A DNA stretch of 64,000 nt from Ulota crispa (GCA_963920765.1 OY987246.1:10660868-10724867), one strand, 5' to 3'. Positions 1-12,782 are shown, numbered from the stretch's first letter. Notes: generated from the sequence alone by a model not told the origin. Translations and numbers: made by a program.

Positions 1-2169
1 ACTTTGACTAAAGATAGATTTCGTATCATCGTTGAAATCTGAAGAGATGTGCAATCATTTCTGTGCAGCAGCACAAAAGAAAATAAACAGAATGCACTGA
101 TGATATCCATGCAATGCTATAAGCACACTAAAACTAAAGAAGTTTTCAAACAGCTTTGCGTCATTGACAACATGAGATATTCAAGATGCACTCGATGGCT
201 AAGCACCACCTGTAACCAATTTAGAGATACATGTGCTTAGCAACAGGTCCTGTGAACCATCAGTACTTATTTGGGTCACATGTGTTACAATGGTTTGAAA
301 GCAACCAAGTTATGGCTAAGTAGCTCACTAACCATAGACAACCTATGTGAAATGTAGAGCTTCCAAAGTACAGAAAGAGTTTGTAAAAAGACAGACAATT
401 AACACACAGAACCTTACCAAGGTGCTTTAGCAATACCTACTTATATATGACTCGATAACACTGTCCTTGAAAGGGTTAAGAGTGTTATCAGGCCCAAGCC
501 TATAAGCAAGTACCGCAACTTCGAGCTTTGATACCCTCCCTCAAGCAAAGTGCACTCGAACTACTTTATATAATAATTTAGAACGTCCTGTAAGATTGGC
601 AGGTCAATGTTTAAAGGGGTTTGAGTGTGAATAGCAGGAGCAAAGTGACCAAGAGCAACAAATAGGAAACTCTCTCAAGAGAGCACGGTTCTTAACCGTG
701 TTTGGTTAACAAGGAAAGCTTCCTGCATCCAACTTAAGTAAATTGCCCATTAACATTTGCTACAACATCACTTGCAAACGCACATTATCTGGAAAGACTA
801 GTAAGCTAAACCAGCAGGACTCTATGAAAAAGGACAAAGTAAATTAAGAGATTAGGTACATTGTGCATAGAATCACATACCAACAAATATTCACAGAGTA
901 TTGAGAAAACCTGAGCGATAGAAACTAGCCGTCATGTAAGAGATTGGTCACATGCATTTTGCTCATCGCTAGGCCGATCCTGAGACTCGATGTTGTTGAT
1001 GTAGAACAGTAGTTACGCCAGTCGTTCAACAGCCAAATGTAAATGCGCTGAGGGGAATGAAGCCTGGTCCGAAGCTTGTTACTCTCGACCACCATCACGA
1101 GCCTAGTACAAGGCTTCGGTCCATGCGGCATTCCTCACAGCAAAATTTACGCTGCTCTGCTCTGATCGCCTTGGAAACTCCGCAATCACACTGCTTCCAA
1201 TCCCTGGCCAAGTATGAACCCTCATCGGCTACGAACTGAATACTAAGTTACAACCGTATAATGTGAGACCAGGGGATACCCCGTCCGTATTACAGCAACG
1301 ACCGTAAAAGATCAAGGCATGAGGAAACCTCGATCGTAACAATAAGAAAACGAAAAACTCCAGCTAGCTATTTAGCGAAAGTATAATCCTGGAAATTGCC
1401 CAGTGGATACGACTGTAAGTTACAGCAATTAGAGCACCTAACCAGTGGCACAAAGAGCGATTCCCGAGGCAATCAGTAGGACGTGGTGTCAGAAGGAAGT
1501 GTTTTTCTGTTCCCGGACAGCCACCAAAGCAAGGGTTGCATTAACACTTAACTGTGTGTGTCCTGGGGTACCCACTGCCACCCACTGTCGGCACTTAATC
1601 GGTGCTAGTTGAACTGCTACTGGCTCAGCTCGCCTCCCAAGGAAGATTAATAGCATGCAAACAATTCTGGACTACAACCGTCAGTTGGTGCGATAAAAAC
1701 CCCTCTTTTACTCTAGCTGCAACCTTCATTGCTAGCTAGTTGCCACCTAAGCGCGCTTGTAATGCATGTCACCAACGTAGCAAGTGATGCAACCGTCACC
1801 GAAACTAGAACCAACTACAGCAAGTTTGGACACGCGATCGTCGCAACAGCGAGTTAACACATCTTGCCAAAGCCGGTGACCCTCAACTCTAATTCTCGAT
1901 AGACACCAGCAGATGTGTATCATGGACGGCGAAAATTAGCGAACACCTTTGATCGCAAAGACTGATTGAATCTTCTACAAGGAAAAGCTGGAACAGAACG
2001 AATACGAGTCGTAAGGCAAAGCCGATCGAGAGGTGAGGTGAGGCGCTCGTGCTCGTGCTCGTGCGAGATGGTTCAGGCCAGGCCAGGCGAGAGTGTGGTG
2101 GGAGAAAGGGATCAGCACAAAGGAAGGGGAGCGTGCAGAGGGCGGGATGAGGATGGGGAAGGCACAAGG
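1..2169. other. No recognisable gene; upstream flank of GC-rich island
   Basis: This stretch is richer in GC than most of the window and shows no obvious terminal repeats or tandem arrays. Only short open frames are present on either strand, and none resembles a protein I know. It may be the distal promoter of a gene starting near 2.3 kb, or intergenic DNA less invaded by transposons. Nothing firmer can be said. Confidence 0.4.
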
Positions 2170-2174
2170 GGGAA

Positions 2175-2181
2175 TATATAA
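2175..2181 (+). promoter_or_regulatory. TATA-like box
   Basis: The sequence TATATAA lies inside the GC-rich island. It would place a transcription start near 2205-2215, about 130 bases before an ATG at 2342. The reverse strand also reads as TATA-like, so direction is not proven. Confidence 0.35.
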
Positions 2182-2341
2182 CCAGGGAGGGAGGGAGGGC
2201 GTGGGCGAGGCTACGGAAATAGAATACCAAGGGGTGGAAGACTGGAAGCAGGATTGGCTTCGGCTTGGCCCGCCGCGTGAGCGTAATGATGGGCAACGAG
2301 GCAACGACCCCCTGGCGGCCTGGCGCTCCTCTCCTCTCATC

Positions 2342-2524
2342 ATGGCGACGACGATGCTGCGGAGGCTGCTCCTTTCGGAGCTACGAGAGCAGGCCACCGC
2401 CGCTCCTCCTCGCCATCGATTCCGCTCGAGCCTCGCTCTGGCTCCGCCCTCGACGAGACCTCGACGAGACGAGCCGGGAGAGCGCGAGCAAGCCCGAAGC
2501 CAGGCGCTGTGGCTTCGGCAGTGA
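2342..2524 (+). CDS. Possible first exon with organelle-targeting-like N-terminus
   Basis: An ATG in good plant context (ATGGCG) opens a 60-codon frame. The first 40 residues are rich in Arg, Ser, Ala and Leu and poor in acidic residues, beginning MATTMLRRLLLSEL, as in mitochondrial or plastid transit peptides. The frame then stops; another frame stays open across the island to 2823 with Ala/Pro/Gly-rich content. Two strong donor-like sites (GGTGAGG near 2605 and GGTACGT near 2612) lie downstream, so the island could be a first exon or 5-prime leader followed by a long transposon-filled intron. No downstream exon can be identified. The frame may be chance in GC-rich DNA. Confidence 0.22.
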   Translation: MATTMLRRLLLSELREQATAAPPRHRFRSSLALAPPSTRPRRDEPGEREQARSQALWLRQ

Positions 2525-2798
2525 CTGCTTTGGTATCCTGGCCCGAACCTGGCCTGGGTGCTCCTCCTGGTTTGGGCTTGGCTTCGGCGCCTGCCGGGGC
2601 TGGGGTGAGGCTGGTACGTCGTGCGGAAGTCAAATCTGCGGGTTTCGATCCGGGCATGGTCGTTTCCTTGTTTGTTTCTGCAACGCAGTTGTCGCTTGCG
2701 TCATTTTGTTCTCTTCCCCCTCCTCGGGCAGTTTTCGTTTCCGGGCCCCACTGCCCCTGCCCCTGCCCCTGTGATTTCCAACTTTGTATTTGTATCTT

Positions 2799-3110
2799 GG
2801 GAAATTTTCATGGATACTCTTGAAGTTTGTCAAATTTGTGATACCTCTGGTTTTTCAGAAATTGCACAAATACCCTTGGATCATCATTTTCAAGCATTTG
2901 TGCAGGCTACTTCCCTTTATGACCAATGTTTAAGCAAGGAGTGCAATAGAACAAAAAAGAAGCAACATTCACATAGGGGAGAAAGAAATGGCATGTGTAA
3001 TAGACCAAACACTTGAAAATTATGGTCCAAGAGTATATGTGCAATTTCTGAAAAACCAAGGGTATCTATGCAAATATTGCAAACTTTAGGGGTATCCATA
3101 AAACTTTCCC
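2799..3110. mobile_element. Mutator-like miniature element (MULE-MITE), 312 bp
   Basis: The ends are long inverted repeats of roughly 100 bp, beginning GGGAAATTTTCATGGATAC and ending with its inverse. The element is flanked by a 9-bp duplication, TTGTATCTT on the left and TTGTTTCTT on the right (8 of 9 match). A 9-bp target duplication with long terminal repeats is typical of Mutator-like elements. There is no coding capacity. A second copy lies at 4391-4704. Confidence 0.7.
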
Positions 3111-3166
3111 TTGTTTCTTTTATGGAATTTAGTCTTTGAGAAAGTTATAGTTATAACGTTGTCTTA

Positions 3167-3593
3167 GGCCCTCTTCACAATAGAGGCAAGAAGCCATGGG
3201 GAGCAAATTTTCAACCAATGAAAACTACAAAAATTGAGAAGATCAAGCAATGTCACTTTACATACAAAATTTCTTTCCAAGCGATAATAAATACATAAAT
3301 TGAGGTGGACGACACTTTTGTCCTTCATGGTATTGAAGGTGCACGATTTTTGGGTTCCCCAAAATTTGGATCAGCCTCAACAAAAGAGGTAAGCTTAATT
3401 AAAATTTTGAAGATTGTTTGGTCAAAATCCTTACAGTCAATCCATTTTATTTTATTATGATGATTTTTATAAGAAGTACGTTAAACTTCATAAAACCAAA
3501 TTTTATGGCCCTTCTAGCCAACCTTTCGAGAATAAGTCATGGCACATGTGAAGATTTTTACACGGCTTCTCACATCTAGTGTGAAAAAGGGCC
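3167..3593. mobile_element. PIF/Harbinger (Tourist-like) MITE, 427 bp
   Basis: The element is bounded by TTA on both sides (3164-3166 and 3594-3596). Its inverted ends begin GGCCCTCTTCACA and finish with the inverse, TGTGAAAAAGGGCC. A TTA target duplication with GGCC-type ends is the signature of Tourist/PIF-Harbinger elements. It is non-coding. A related copy lies at 19339-19814. Confidence 0.7.
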
Positions 3594-3596
3594 TTA

Positions 3597-4381
3597 GATT
3601 TTGCCACCAATTTGGAAAATGGAGGGCCAGCCGCCAGCCTGATTCTTGCCAAGCGCATGCTTGAAAATTGCCCCCCTCCATTCTACTTGGGCACGGAGGT
3701 TGCTAGCCACTTGAGAAAACAAAGGTTTATGCTCCACTTTGCTAAGTGTTCAAAATTTTCTTCCCGTATTTCATTTGGGGTGTTTAAATGGATTTATTTT
3801 ATTTTTCCTTGTCTGTATCATGTTTTGAAGTGTTACTCCTCCCGCAACCTCAAGGGCACAACCTCAAGGGCAACACAAGTTAGGAGCAAAAAGAGCGAAT
3901 GGTAGAAGAAAAAGTTGGGCTCATGTAAGGGCGTGGGATAACCTCAGCCACTTTGCCAACCCACATTTATTGTTCTAAAAAGCCTCCAACCTAGGTCATT
4001 TTGACTAAGCATAGGTGGTGGTGCTCTTAGATCATGCTAAATACACCTTGTAAACAAGTACATAATACTAAAATTTGGTTTAAGAAATTGTAATACAAAA
4101 ACATTATGATTTAAAAGGGCATTGAAAAAAACATTGTAGAATCATGAGAAACTTAGGTTTTGAAATTAGATTGATTTAGATGCTCCCCAAATCAAGCCTA
4201 ACAAAAGGAATATTAGCCAAAGGGACAAAACAATTGTTATATTCCGTGCATTTGGCTCAAATTTCTTTATTTGTGTTTGATGTGGAAAGTCATTTGATTT
4301 TTTTGGAAAAAATTAGCTATTATTTAATGGGATCTATCTAGATCAATCAATGCCAAAACCCAAGTATTCCTTTGTTTTCAC
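3597..4381. other. No gene seen; AT-rich intergenic DNA
   Basis: There is one short direct repeat of a CCTCAAGGGCA motif near 3848-3872 and no coding frame with recognisable content. Confidence 0.4.
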
Positions 4382-4390
4382 GTTTTTTTA

Positions 4391-4704
4391 GGGAAAATTA
4401 CGTGGATACCCATGAAATTTGCAATAATTTCACAAATATCCCTACTTTTTTAGAAATTTCACAGATACCCCTAGAGCAAAATTTTCAAGCCTTTTTTTTT
4501 GTTGTGCATGTCACCCTTCCCTTCTTCCTTTGTGTGCACATTACTTCTTTCTTGTTATGTGTACGCACAAGGAAGAAAAAAAGTGGCATGCACAACAAAA
4601 AAACACTTGAAAAGTTTGGTCCAAAGATATTTGTAAAATTTCTGAAAAAATAGGGGTATCTATGAAATTATTGCAAACTTCAGGGGTATCCATGAAATTT
4701 TCCC
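4391..4704. mobile_element. Mutator-like MITE, 314 bp, same family as 2799-3110
   Basis: It has the same long inverted ends (GGGAAAATTACGTGGATACC and inverse) as the 2.8-kb copy and nearly the same length. The flanking 9-mers (GTTTTTTTA and TTTTATTTA) match at 7 of 9 positions. The subterminal DNA repeats a short GGGTATC/ATACCCC motif. It is non-coding. Confidence 0.65.
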
Positions 4705-4846
4705 TTTTATTTAATCATGCATCAAATTATAGATTTTTCATATTACAATTACTTATCTATTGAAATAACATAATCTAGTACTCAACGCATGTATTCAATG
4801 AGCATTGAGGATATCCTTATTTGTATCAAGTAATGGACTTGCTTAA

Positions 4847-5462
4847 CCCCTAAATGCCCAAGTCATCCAATTTGGGTGTTCACAAAACTTTGAAGATGAA
4901 TAAAACCTTATCAAATAACTATTTTTAGTATATTTCTATACAAGTTATTTTGAAGTCTATTTTTGATATCAAAAATCTGATTTTGAAAATAAATGAGGAT
5001 GGTTTTTCTACTCAAGATTTTGTACAAGGGTGCCCACTGCATTTGATTTTTCTAGTGTTGGAAAATCTTGAAAATGATCTTCAAGTACACTAGAGCTTGG
5101 AGAAAAATTCACATTAGAAATTCATTTTAAAATAATATAGGAACATATTTTGAAAGTCATAAACTGATTAAAGCTAGACATGTAATGACCCTAAACCTCA
5201 TATTGTTTTGGTGAACGACTTTTTAGATTTGACATGTGAAAAGACAATTGAAGACTTCAAGTCACTTGTGCAATTTTAACACCCTCATGTTCAAACATTA
5301 TGATCTTTCAAACTATAAGTGATCATGTTGTGCTTTCATTTTCCATGTAACCTCTAACATGTTTAGTTTAAATTTAGATGGTTACAAAAAAGCTTTAAAT
5401 TAATTGATTATTCGGTTTCATGAAATTTCCAACAAGCTTGAAAAGGCCTTGGGCATTAGTGG
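4847..5462. mobile_element. piggyBac-type MITE, group B, 616 bp
   Basis: TTAA flanks both sides exactly (4843-4846 and 5463-5466). The ends are inverted repeats: CCCCTAAATGCCCAAG at the left and CTTGGGCATTAGTGG at the right. A TTAA target and CCC-type ends are diagnostic of piggyBac elements. The interior is non-coding and is shared with 12329-12778 (same orientation) and 55355-56090 (opposite orientation). Confidence 0.75.
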
Positions 5463-5466
5463 TTAA

Positions 5467-8400
5467 GACTTTTGACATAATAGCTGCAACATTTGATGAA
5501 GAACATGTTAATAGCTGAAAATGTGGTGAAATTTTTTGTCATTAACAATATATATCGTGAAAGGCTTATTATCATTAGCAAAAGTGGTAAAGAGACAACA
5601 ATGATGAAGAGTCAAGAGTAAAGGAGGATTTATTCTTAGCTAATAGTGAAGGATTTGTTAAGTAACTTTTGTCAAGTAGGTGAAGAGAAATTATCACAAG
5701 TGTACAATTGGAGTTGAAGAAATTAGTAGCTTGAAAGCAAAGTTGGAAACCCTCTTTCACGCATTGTAAAGCTTTTTGGGAAGATTATGGTCACATGATG
5801 CTTGTTTATTAGTATGTCTAGTAGTCTCATTTGGAAAGACAAAATTGACTTGGAGGATAATCTTTATTGGTAGTACGATCTAGAGTGACTCAAAAGACAA
5901 TCTTCATTGACAGGACAATCTTCGTTGACAAGACAATCTAGAGGACAATATGGCGAGATAAGCAACAATAGGGTCCCACTACAAGCAGCATGTCAATAAT
6001 TCAACGTACAAGTGTTAAAGTGAAATCTAAAAAGATTTTGTGGTAGAGATCTTGGTCCTAGGATTGATGTAATTGGGTCTTGCTTTATGTCTCAAATTGT
6101 CAATTTGCTTCATTTATTTATATCTAGAGGTGGTTTAGATAGCCATGATAAAAAGGTCCAATTGGTTTGATGTCTTTTAGAGAGACTCTCAACACACTTA
6201 CGTAACATAGTTTCAAAAGTTACAAGACATTTTGTTATGAATTGGACTTACAAGCCTTTGAATTGTGTTTTCTTTCTTTGAATAACAACCCAAAAAATAT
6301 ATTTCTTACTTTAGAGGCTTCTAAGTCCAAAGGTATTGATTGTTTGTTTAATTTTCTTGATTGACAAACATTGATAGTAGGCTATAAGCACTGTTTTTAT
6401 CTCTAAAAAATTTAAAAAGTTTTTTGTGAATCATTCAAAGTTTGCCTTTCTATCATGAATTTGCACAACCACATACCATGTATAAATGATTTATTTTCAC
6501 CATGATAAACAAGTCCAAAATTTTGTCACATATACTCTCAACACACACTAAAGCAATGTAACTCCAAGCATCACAAGGTACACAAGCGCATGAGTGAGAA
6601 CTACAAGCCCTTGAAATCAAAATTTTATCTTGTTAGCAAAGCCAAAAAAATGAAAAACCTCATTTTTCAATGCTATGTTCTTTGTTGATTGTAAAAACCT
6701 AGGGTCTATATGACATTGGCATTGTACAAAATCAATGTACCTTTGATAACACACAATCAAATAAACAAAACAACACCCTCAAAATTCATAAGGTGGTTTT
6801 TCCTTCAAAGGACACAATCTTGACACTTGTGTATCAAAACTGTCCAACGTCAAGGAATCCTCAAGAAGAGGCAACAAAATTAGCCAATGCAAGTAGCAAT
6901 CTTCTAAATTTGTATGGCACCAAACAAGCCCAAGTAAGATTTCAACATTTATGTGGTCGACCACTAGGCCATCCAAGACAAATTGGCAATTCAAACAAAG
7001 TTTTGTAAAAGGCAAGTGACTGCACTTATTTTTTATTTATATAAAATTAGAACCCTCAAATTTTTACATTCATCTTTCTAGTATGTGTTTCAAACAAGGA
7101 GTTTTTAGTCTTTGCATACTGTGGTCTTCAAATTGTCATTCTTCAATGGTAGAGAGGTTATTTTAGTAGAACAACGCATGGAACCAAGTTGAGCAAAGTG
7201 GGTGTCCTCCAATATTATTACAAAAATATAGTTTGCCTCTTCATCCATTCCAAACCAATTGCTATGACCAATGTGACCTTGGCGTCATTCACATCTTTTA
7301 GGATTGTGCCTTAGCTAAAGAAGCTTGGAGGTGTTACCACAAATTAGCAAGATCCAAGGATAATAACTTGCAAGAATCTTGACTCCTTGGGAACTTTAAC
7401 ATAGACCGCATCGAGAACAAGGGCATCTCATCTATATTATAATAGAATACAATTTTGAAAGTGTTTGCCGTGGTCAACCAATCCCTCATTGGCTGAATTC
7501 TCTATTAGCACTACAAGTTCTAACAGAGAGAGGAAAAGGAGAGGAAAAGGAGAGGAAAGGACATCCAAAGGGCGAGTGAAAAGTCATTGGAATTGTGAAA
7601 AGCCATTAGATTATTCAAATTCAATTTTGTAAGGAGGTTCATTTTTTAAAACTTTGTTCATGCATGATAATGTCTCTTGCATCACCCCATTGATACAACA
7701 AGTAAAAAAGACTTGTATGTTTGTAAACAACAACCGCGGGACCTCTTGCATAGTTTTTTATAGTTTATTTAGCTCAAGAAATACAAAGTCTTGTACATGT
7801 ACAAAGCACCATCAATAGAGTGTGCATTCTAAAGGAATTGGGTTGTCACTATCCAAACATACATGGTTGTTTGACATTCAATTCACAAAAGTGTAATGGA
7901 ACTTGATAGCAAATCCCAATTGTAGTATCTATTTGCCAAAAAAAATGGACAACTCATCCCTAACAATTTTACTCTTCAATAGATAACCAAAAAAAATGAC
8001 AATTTAAATTGCTTGTGTACTTGTCTCACTAATTTTCATAGAAAACCTCTAAGCCGGTCTAGGTTTGATCCCCTTTCAGTGCCCTATAAGGGCCCATTCT
8101 ACAAAATTGGCTGAGGCTTGAGGGGTTAAACAACCAAAGCTTGTATCAAATACAAAATATGTTTCTGAGAATTTGAAATTTTCACCTAAGGTGCAAGATG
8201 TAGTGTGGAACATCATGGTATACTTTCATGTACTTCTATTATAAGGAGATTAAGAATCCTTGGAATTAGCCCAAAGTTCAAGTTAAATAATATTCAAAAT
8301 TTGAAAATCTTCAAACTTTCAAATTGGAATAGAAACTAGGTTCAGTTAGCTTCATTCTATTTCTTGTGTTCAAATTCAAAAAAGATTGTGCTTATAGCAA

Positions 8401-10605
8401 AAATTCAAATTTAGAGCAAAAAAGAAGCATATACTTTCACAGTACAATATAAAGCATTTTCTGAGATCCATTTTAGCATCTTTTGTTATAAAAAGGTCAA
8501 CAAAACATCAACTTGAGATTTGCCACCACTATCCATAATTGTCACATTTAAAGAACTCTCAAGAAAAGGAATATATGGAAATTTACAATTCTTCATTTGA
8601 AAATTTGCATATGAAATCATTCAAGAGCCACATTGTGGTTTCCAATGCACTTAGAGGTTGAAAGTGTAGGAAACCTCATGTTCATAAATGTTGTGCATTT
8701 GATTCTATTGAGCTCCTTCACAAATAATTTATCTCTATAGACTAGACACGCTAGAGTATAATTGTCAAGCCACCAAAAGCTTTTGAGTGTGCTAAATCTC
8801 AAATCTTAACAATGTATTTTTCACGTTATTTTAGTAGCTTTAAGTCATTGGGATAATTCTACTAACCATAATTGCATTATAGTCACAAGGATTTGTCACA
8901 AAATTCTCCATAGTAGTGCAAAAAAACATGGTATCAAAATGTAGTGTGTTTAGGGATTTATATATTTTATGAAAAATGCTCAACTAGGTGCATCTTTTTA
9001 TATGCTACAAACAATTAAAAATGTTTGAGTCCATATAGATAGAGAGACATAAACCCAATTGCATATCTAACCATCTAATTGAACCATCTGCTAGCCCTTA
9101 ACCCATACGTCCTAAAAAGAATCTCCATTTCAATCTCAAATCTTCTTGCACTAGGGCAAAGAACCGCATTTGTATAGAGTCATGGCCAAGGCTTGGAATG
9201 CTGCTTTATGAATTTGTGGGACCAATATGGAAAAGCCCCGTTTTTTTTCATTTCAAAAATTCTTAAGAGACTAGAAATTTACCATGAGACATTAAATTTG
9301 GGAAATTTGAATTCACATTTGGATTCAAAGACCATGGTTTTGTTTGTGAGCTCCAAAAGGGGATAATAACAACCAAGTCCAAAATAGGGACACATTTTCA
9401 CTTTTACCCTAATTTGTTAAAAGATGAAACTTTTTCACCCTAGCCCAAAAACGTGAATGTCCAATTAATAAAACCCAACCCCATTCACCTGAGCAAGAAG
9501 CAAAGAGGGGTCAGTTTGCCCTAGTTATGGAGTCAATCCTCATGAATATTTAAAAACAGAAGGGATTTGTTTTGTTGTTTATGTGTTTTGTTTTAAATTG
9601 CAAAGTGGCAACTAGAACCAATTTTGCAAACATGAACCAATTTTGCAAGAAGAACCAATTACCTTGTGGTAAAATAAGCCTTTTTCATTTTTAGCTTCAA
9701 ATCGTGCAAAGAACCGCATGCCTTACCACGCAACTGGGTGCAAGTACTAAGTCTTACTAGACTTGACTTGCAACTGCTTGCAGGGCAGAATAGACGGTTC
9801 TCTGCAGGTTCTGCAAAAACACTCATAGGCTCTTTTGTGGTTATCAAGCCGGGTTTAGTTCAAACCTGACATCAGTCCCAGCTTCTCACTAACTTATAGC
9901 TTCCATTCATGATCCTGATTATACCTCACAACTGTGGCTAAATTCAATAACAATATGAAAATCCAGCTTTCTTTTGAAATCTACAAAAAATGTCAAATAT
10001 TGAATGGTTATACACTTTGCAGTTTTTTTTACCGTTGAACAAATTATCAAAATCACATATGGGAAATAGCAGTTGGTATCGCTGGTTCTTAAATTTCAAG
10101 AGAGTTACTATGAGGAGGGTGCAAGGAGGGACTATGATTTCACATTCTAAATTTGGATTATGGCTCACTTTGATGAGCTTACTTATTTCTTAAATGCTAG
10201 ATTGTGTTGTCTAGTGTACGAAGTCTAATTGGGGACCAAATTAGACTTCAAAAATACATATGCTGGTTTTCTTTTGTGGAGGACAAGAACGGACCTTCAG
10301 TGCAAAGAGATGACTAATGTACAGTGGTGCTTGGTTGACGTCAACCTCTGTAACATAAACATTTGGATAACATAAACATTTGGATAAGATCATAGTCCCA
10401 CTTCCCTTTTTTTCAAGACATGTATTGTGAGCCATGTTAAGGTCAAGTGCTTGTGTACAATCAATGCTTTTTTTTTTTGTCAACACTCATTTTAACTCAT
10501 CAAGTAGAAGAGCCTCGGGTTAGTGAACCAGAAATATAGGTAGGAAAGCACCCCTAGAGTTTCAACCACAACTAGGGGAAGTAACACAAATGGAGTGCTT
10601 GTTTA
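5467..10605. other. Long gene-free AT-rich stretch
   Basis: I see no supported gene. Short features only: an imperfect tandem repeat of a GACAATCTTCRTTGACA-like unit at about 5900-5950, a purine tandem of AGAGGAAA type near 7530-7560, and a segment near 9370-9440 resembling 36240-36310 (shared CCAAAATAGGGACA motif), probably a dispersed repeat. An open frame on the minus strand at 9659-9847 is Cys-rich but unrecognised. Confidence 0.4.
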
Positions 10606-11810
10606 TCCCGTAAAGGACCAAGCCCTTTTTATTGTGAAAGTAACTAAAAACTACCACTTTTGGGGGAATGAGTAGAAAGGTAGGAAAAAAATGAAAATCC
10701 AACCATAAGATCTTGCCCTAAACTATGCAAGATACTTGTGAGAAAAAAATCAACTCATTTTGGATGTAGAGGAGTGAGATATTGATGTCTGAAGTGCAAA
10801 AAATAGGCTTTTTCTAGTGCTGCCCAAAAAATTCAGAAGCCTTTGACCGCTCCTATATCAAATAATTGCTTTACGCAAAGTTGAGGTTTTTTTTTCCATG
10901 TAGAAGACCAAGTTAGGGAAGTGTGGGAGAATTTTCAAATGAATCGGAGGTATGTAACATACTTTGTGAAATCTTGCAATGCCGTAATGTCATGAAATTT
11001 GCATATACACTAGGCAAAATTGGAGGATTTATGTAAAATTCAGAAATATGAATTACTTTGATCCAAATGGTAAAAACCAAGGAATCTTAGTCTACTACAA
11101 CTTGGAAAAAAAAAACCCAAAAAACAAATACACAAAGTGCTCAAAAAGGTAAAAGTTCCATATTAAGTAAATTGGGAAAAAGGGCACATTTTGGGATTTC
11201 TGCAGGTTGTACATGATCATGCACAACTGAGCTCAACATTTTTTTTGTACACATGCCCTCACCTAAGAGGAGGAATTTGCAAGGGAAAAAATCTTAGTGG
11301 TTTAAACTAAATATGGTACCTTCAAATCTGGTTTGAGGTGACTATTTTGGATCAAGGTGAAGTACAAAGTGGGACCACATTTTTTCCCAATTTAACAAAT
11401 ATTGTGTTTAAAGCACCAAATTTGACAAGTGGCAAAAGAAATGGAGGTTTGAGAGTCCCATACCCACCCCTAAACTAAAACTTCTCTTAACTTTCATCTC
11501 ATCAATCAAAATTGAATGAGTTAAAGCTTCCCACGTTTATAAATTCTAAAGAACCAATTTCAGGTTTTTATTTTAAAAAATGCAAATTTTAAAAAAAGTT
11601 TTTGGGCTGCCTAGACTCCCTTCTTTTCCAAAAAATTATGCATAACTTCTTCAATAAATTTTGTAATGAAGAAAAAATTAGATGCCCATGTGGGTGTTTG
11701 AATTCTCCGTCTTCCATAAAAGTTTCAGAAAATCATACAAAGTAGTTTAGTTGTAAGTACATGCCCAAAATCCCAATTGTCCCCCAAGGGGACAATTGGT
11801 CCATTAGGGT
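10606..11810. mobile_element. piggyBac-type MITE, group A, with a nested MITE
   Basis: The left end reads TCCCGTAAAGGACCAAGCCC and the right end finishes with the inverse of a CCCTAATGGACCAATTG end, preceded by a CCAAGGGGAC motif. The interior resembles 21207-22040 and 22282-23212. The flanks are degenerate TTTA/TTTA-like rather than TTAA, which suggests an old copy. A 243-bp unrelated element (11160-11402) is inserted inside. Confidence 0.6.
11160..11402. mobile_element. Nested 243-bp inverted-repeat element
   Basis: The terminal inverted repeats are ATATTAAGTAAATTGGGAAA at the left and the inverse of ATATTTGTTAAATTGGGAAA at the right. A second copy with the same ends and the same length lies in opposite orientation at 59726-59968. 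It is non-coding and sits inside the group A element, so it inserted later. Confidence 0.6.
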
Positions 11811-11814
11811 TTAT

Positions 11815-12324
11815 GATCAATTTTTGGATAAGGGTTAACATTATTTTCTAGCCCAAAGTGTTGAACTTATGGTCCTTATCCAAACACTAGTGTACTAACC
11901 ACTTCAAATGCCAAACCTGCCAAAGAGAACCAAAACAAACTCAAGAATTCAGCTAGGTCCACAAAGGAACCATCAATGCTATTATTTCTTAAACCATATA
12001 CCTAGCCTTGTAGCTTGGTGTTCACATAATCTTTCTTTGTGCAAGAGTGTCACTTAATTGTGGTAACTTAGGCAAGGATCCTTCTACTTAGCTCAATGTA
12101 GGGTGCCCATTGTACTTACTTGCAACATTGAGTTCTTCCATGTTTGCTGGTGCATGTGCACACAAGAGGTTTAAATGATCTGTTGGTTTTGCCCAAGTCC
12201 CTAATTGATTCCTCGTGTAGTTGCTCTTTATTGTGATTGATTATGCATGCATGTCCAATTTCTATATTTGTTTCTTAATCTTTTGTGATTCTTGGAGCTC
12301 TCTAGTAAGGACCTAAAACATCAA
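11815..12324. other. No gene seen
   Basis: This is AT-rich sequence between two piggyBac-type elements, with no recognisable repeat or frame. Confidence 0.4.
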
Positions 12325-12328
12325 TTAA

Positions 12329-12778
12329 CCCTTGAATGCCCAAGCAACTAGATTTAGTTGTTTACAAATGTTATCAATGAGCCCCAAATACACTAGAGCT
12401 TGGAGGGAAATCCATATTAGAAATCCATTTAAAGGAAATATAGGAGTAGATTTTTAAAACCGTAAATTGATTAAAGCTAAACATGTAATGACCTTAAACT
12501 TTATGTTTTTTTGGTTTTTAAATTTGACATGTGAAAAGATGATTGGAAGACTTCAAGTCACTTTTGCAATTTTAACACCCTCTTGTGCAAACATTATGAT
12601 CTTTCAAACTATAAGTGATATTGTTATGTTTTTTTTTTCATGTGATCTCTAACATGTTTAGTATACATTTGTACGGTTACAATTGAAAAAAAGGTAATAA
12701 AATTTATGAAAAGGTTGGTTGTTTGTTCAGTTTCATGAAAATTCCAAGAAGCTCAGAAAGGCCTTGGACATTTAGGGG
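12329..12778. mobile_element. piggyBac-type MITE, group B, 450 bp
   Basis: TTAA is present on both sides (12325-12328 and 12779-12782). The ends are CCCTTGAATGCCCAAG and the inverse of CCCCTAAATGTCCAAG. The interior matches the 4.8-kb copy over a long non-coding stretch, but the copy is shorter, so it carries an internal deletion relative to that one. Confidence 0.72.
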
Positions 12779-12782
12779 TTAA

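Larger units (their letters stand above)
2030..2790. promoter_or_regulatory. GC-rich, CpG-rich island with purine-rich tract
   Basis: Base composition changes sharply from the AT-rich surroundings: CG dinucleotides are frequent, and the plus strand is strongly purine-rich between about 2090 and 2260. Several short overlapping frames stay open in different phases here, as expected from GC-rich sequence. A CpG-rich island next to a TATA-like box is typical of the 5-prime end of a gene. The island ends abruptly in a Mutator-like miniature element at 2799. Confidence 0.45.

Noticed and set aside
1889-2397. 135-140 codon minus-strand frames in the GC island
   Set aside because: Ser/Pro/Leu-rich frames on the strand opposite a purine tract are a composition effect; no domain or splice support.
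8040-8110. tRNA-like B-box (GGTTTGATCCC) suggesting a SINE
   Set aside because: No matching A-box at the right distance, no cloverleaf, no poly-A or target duplication.
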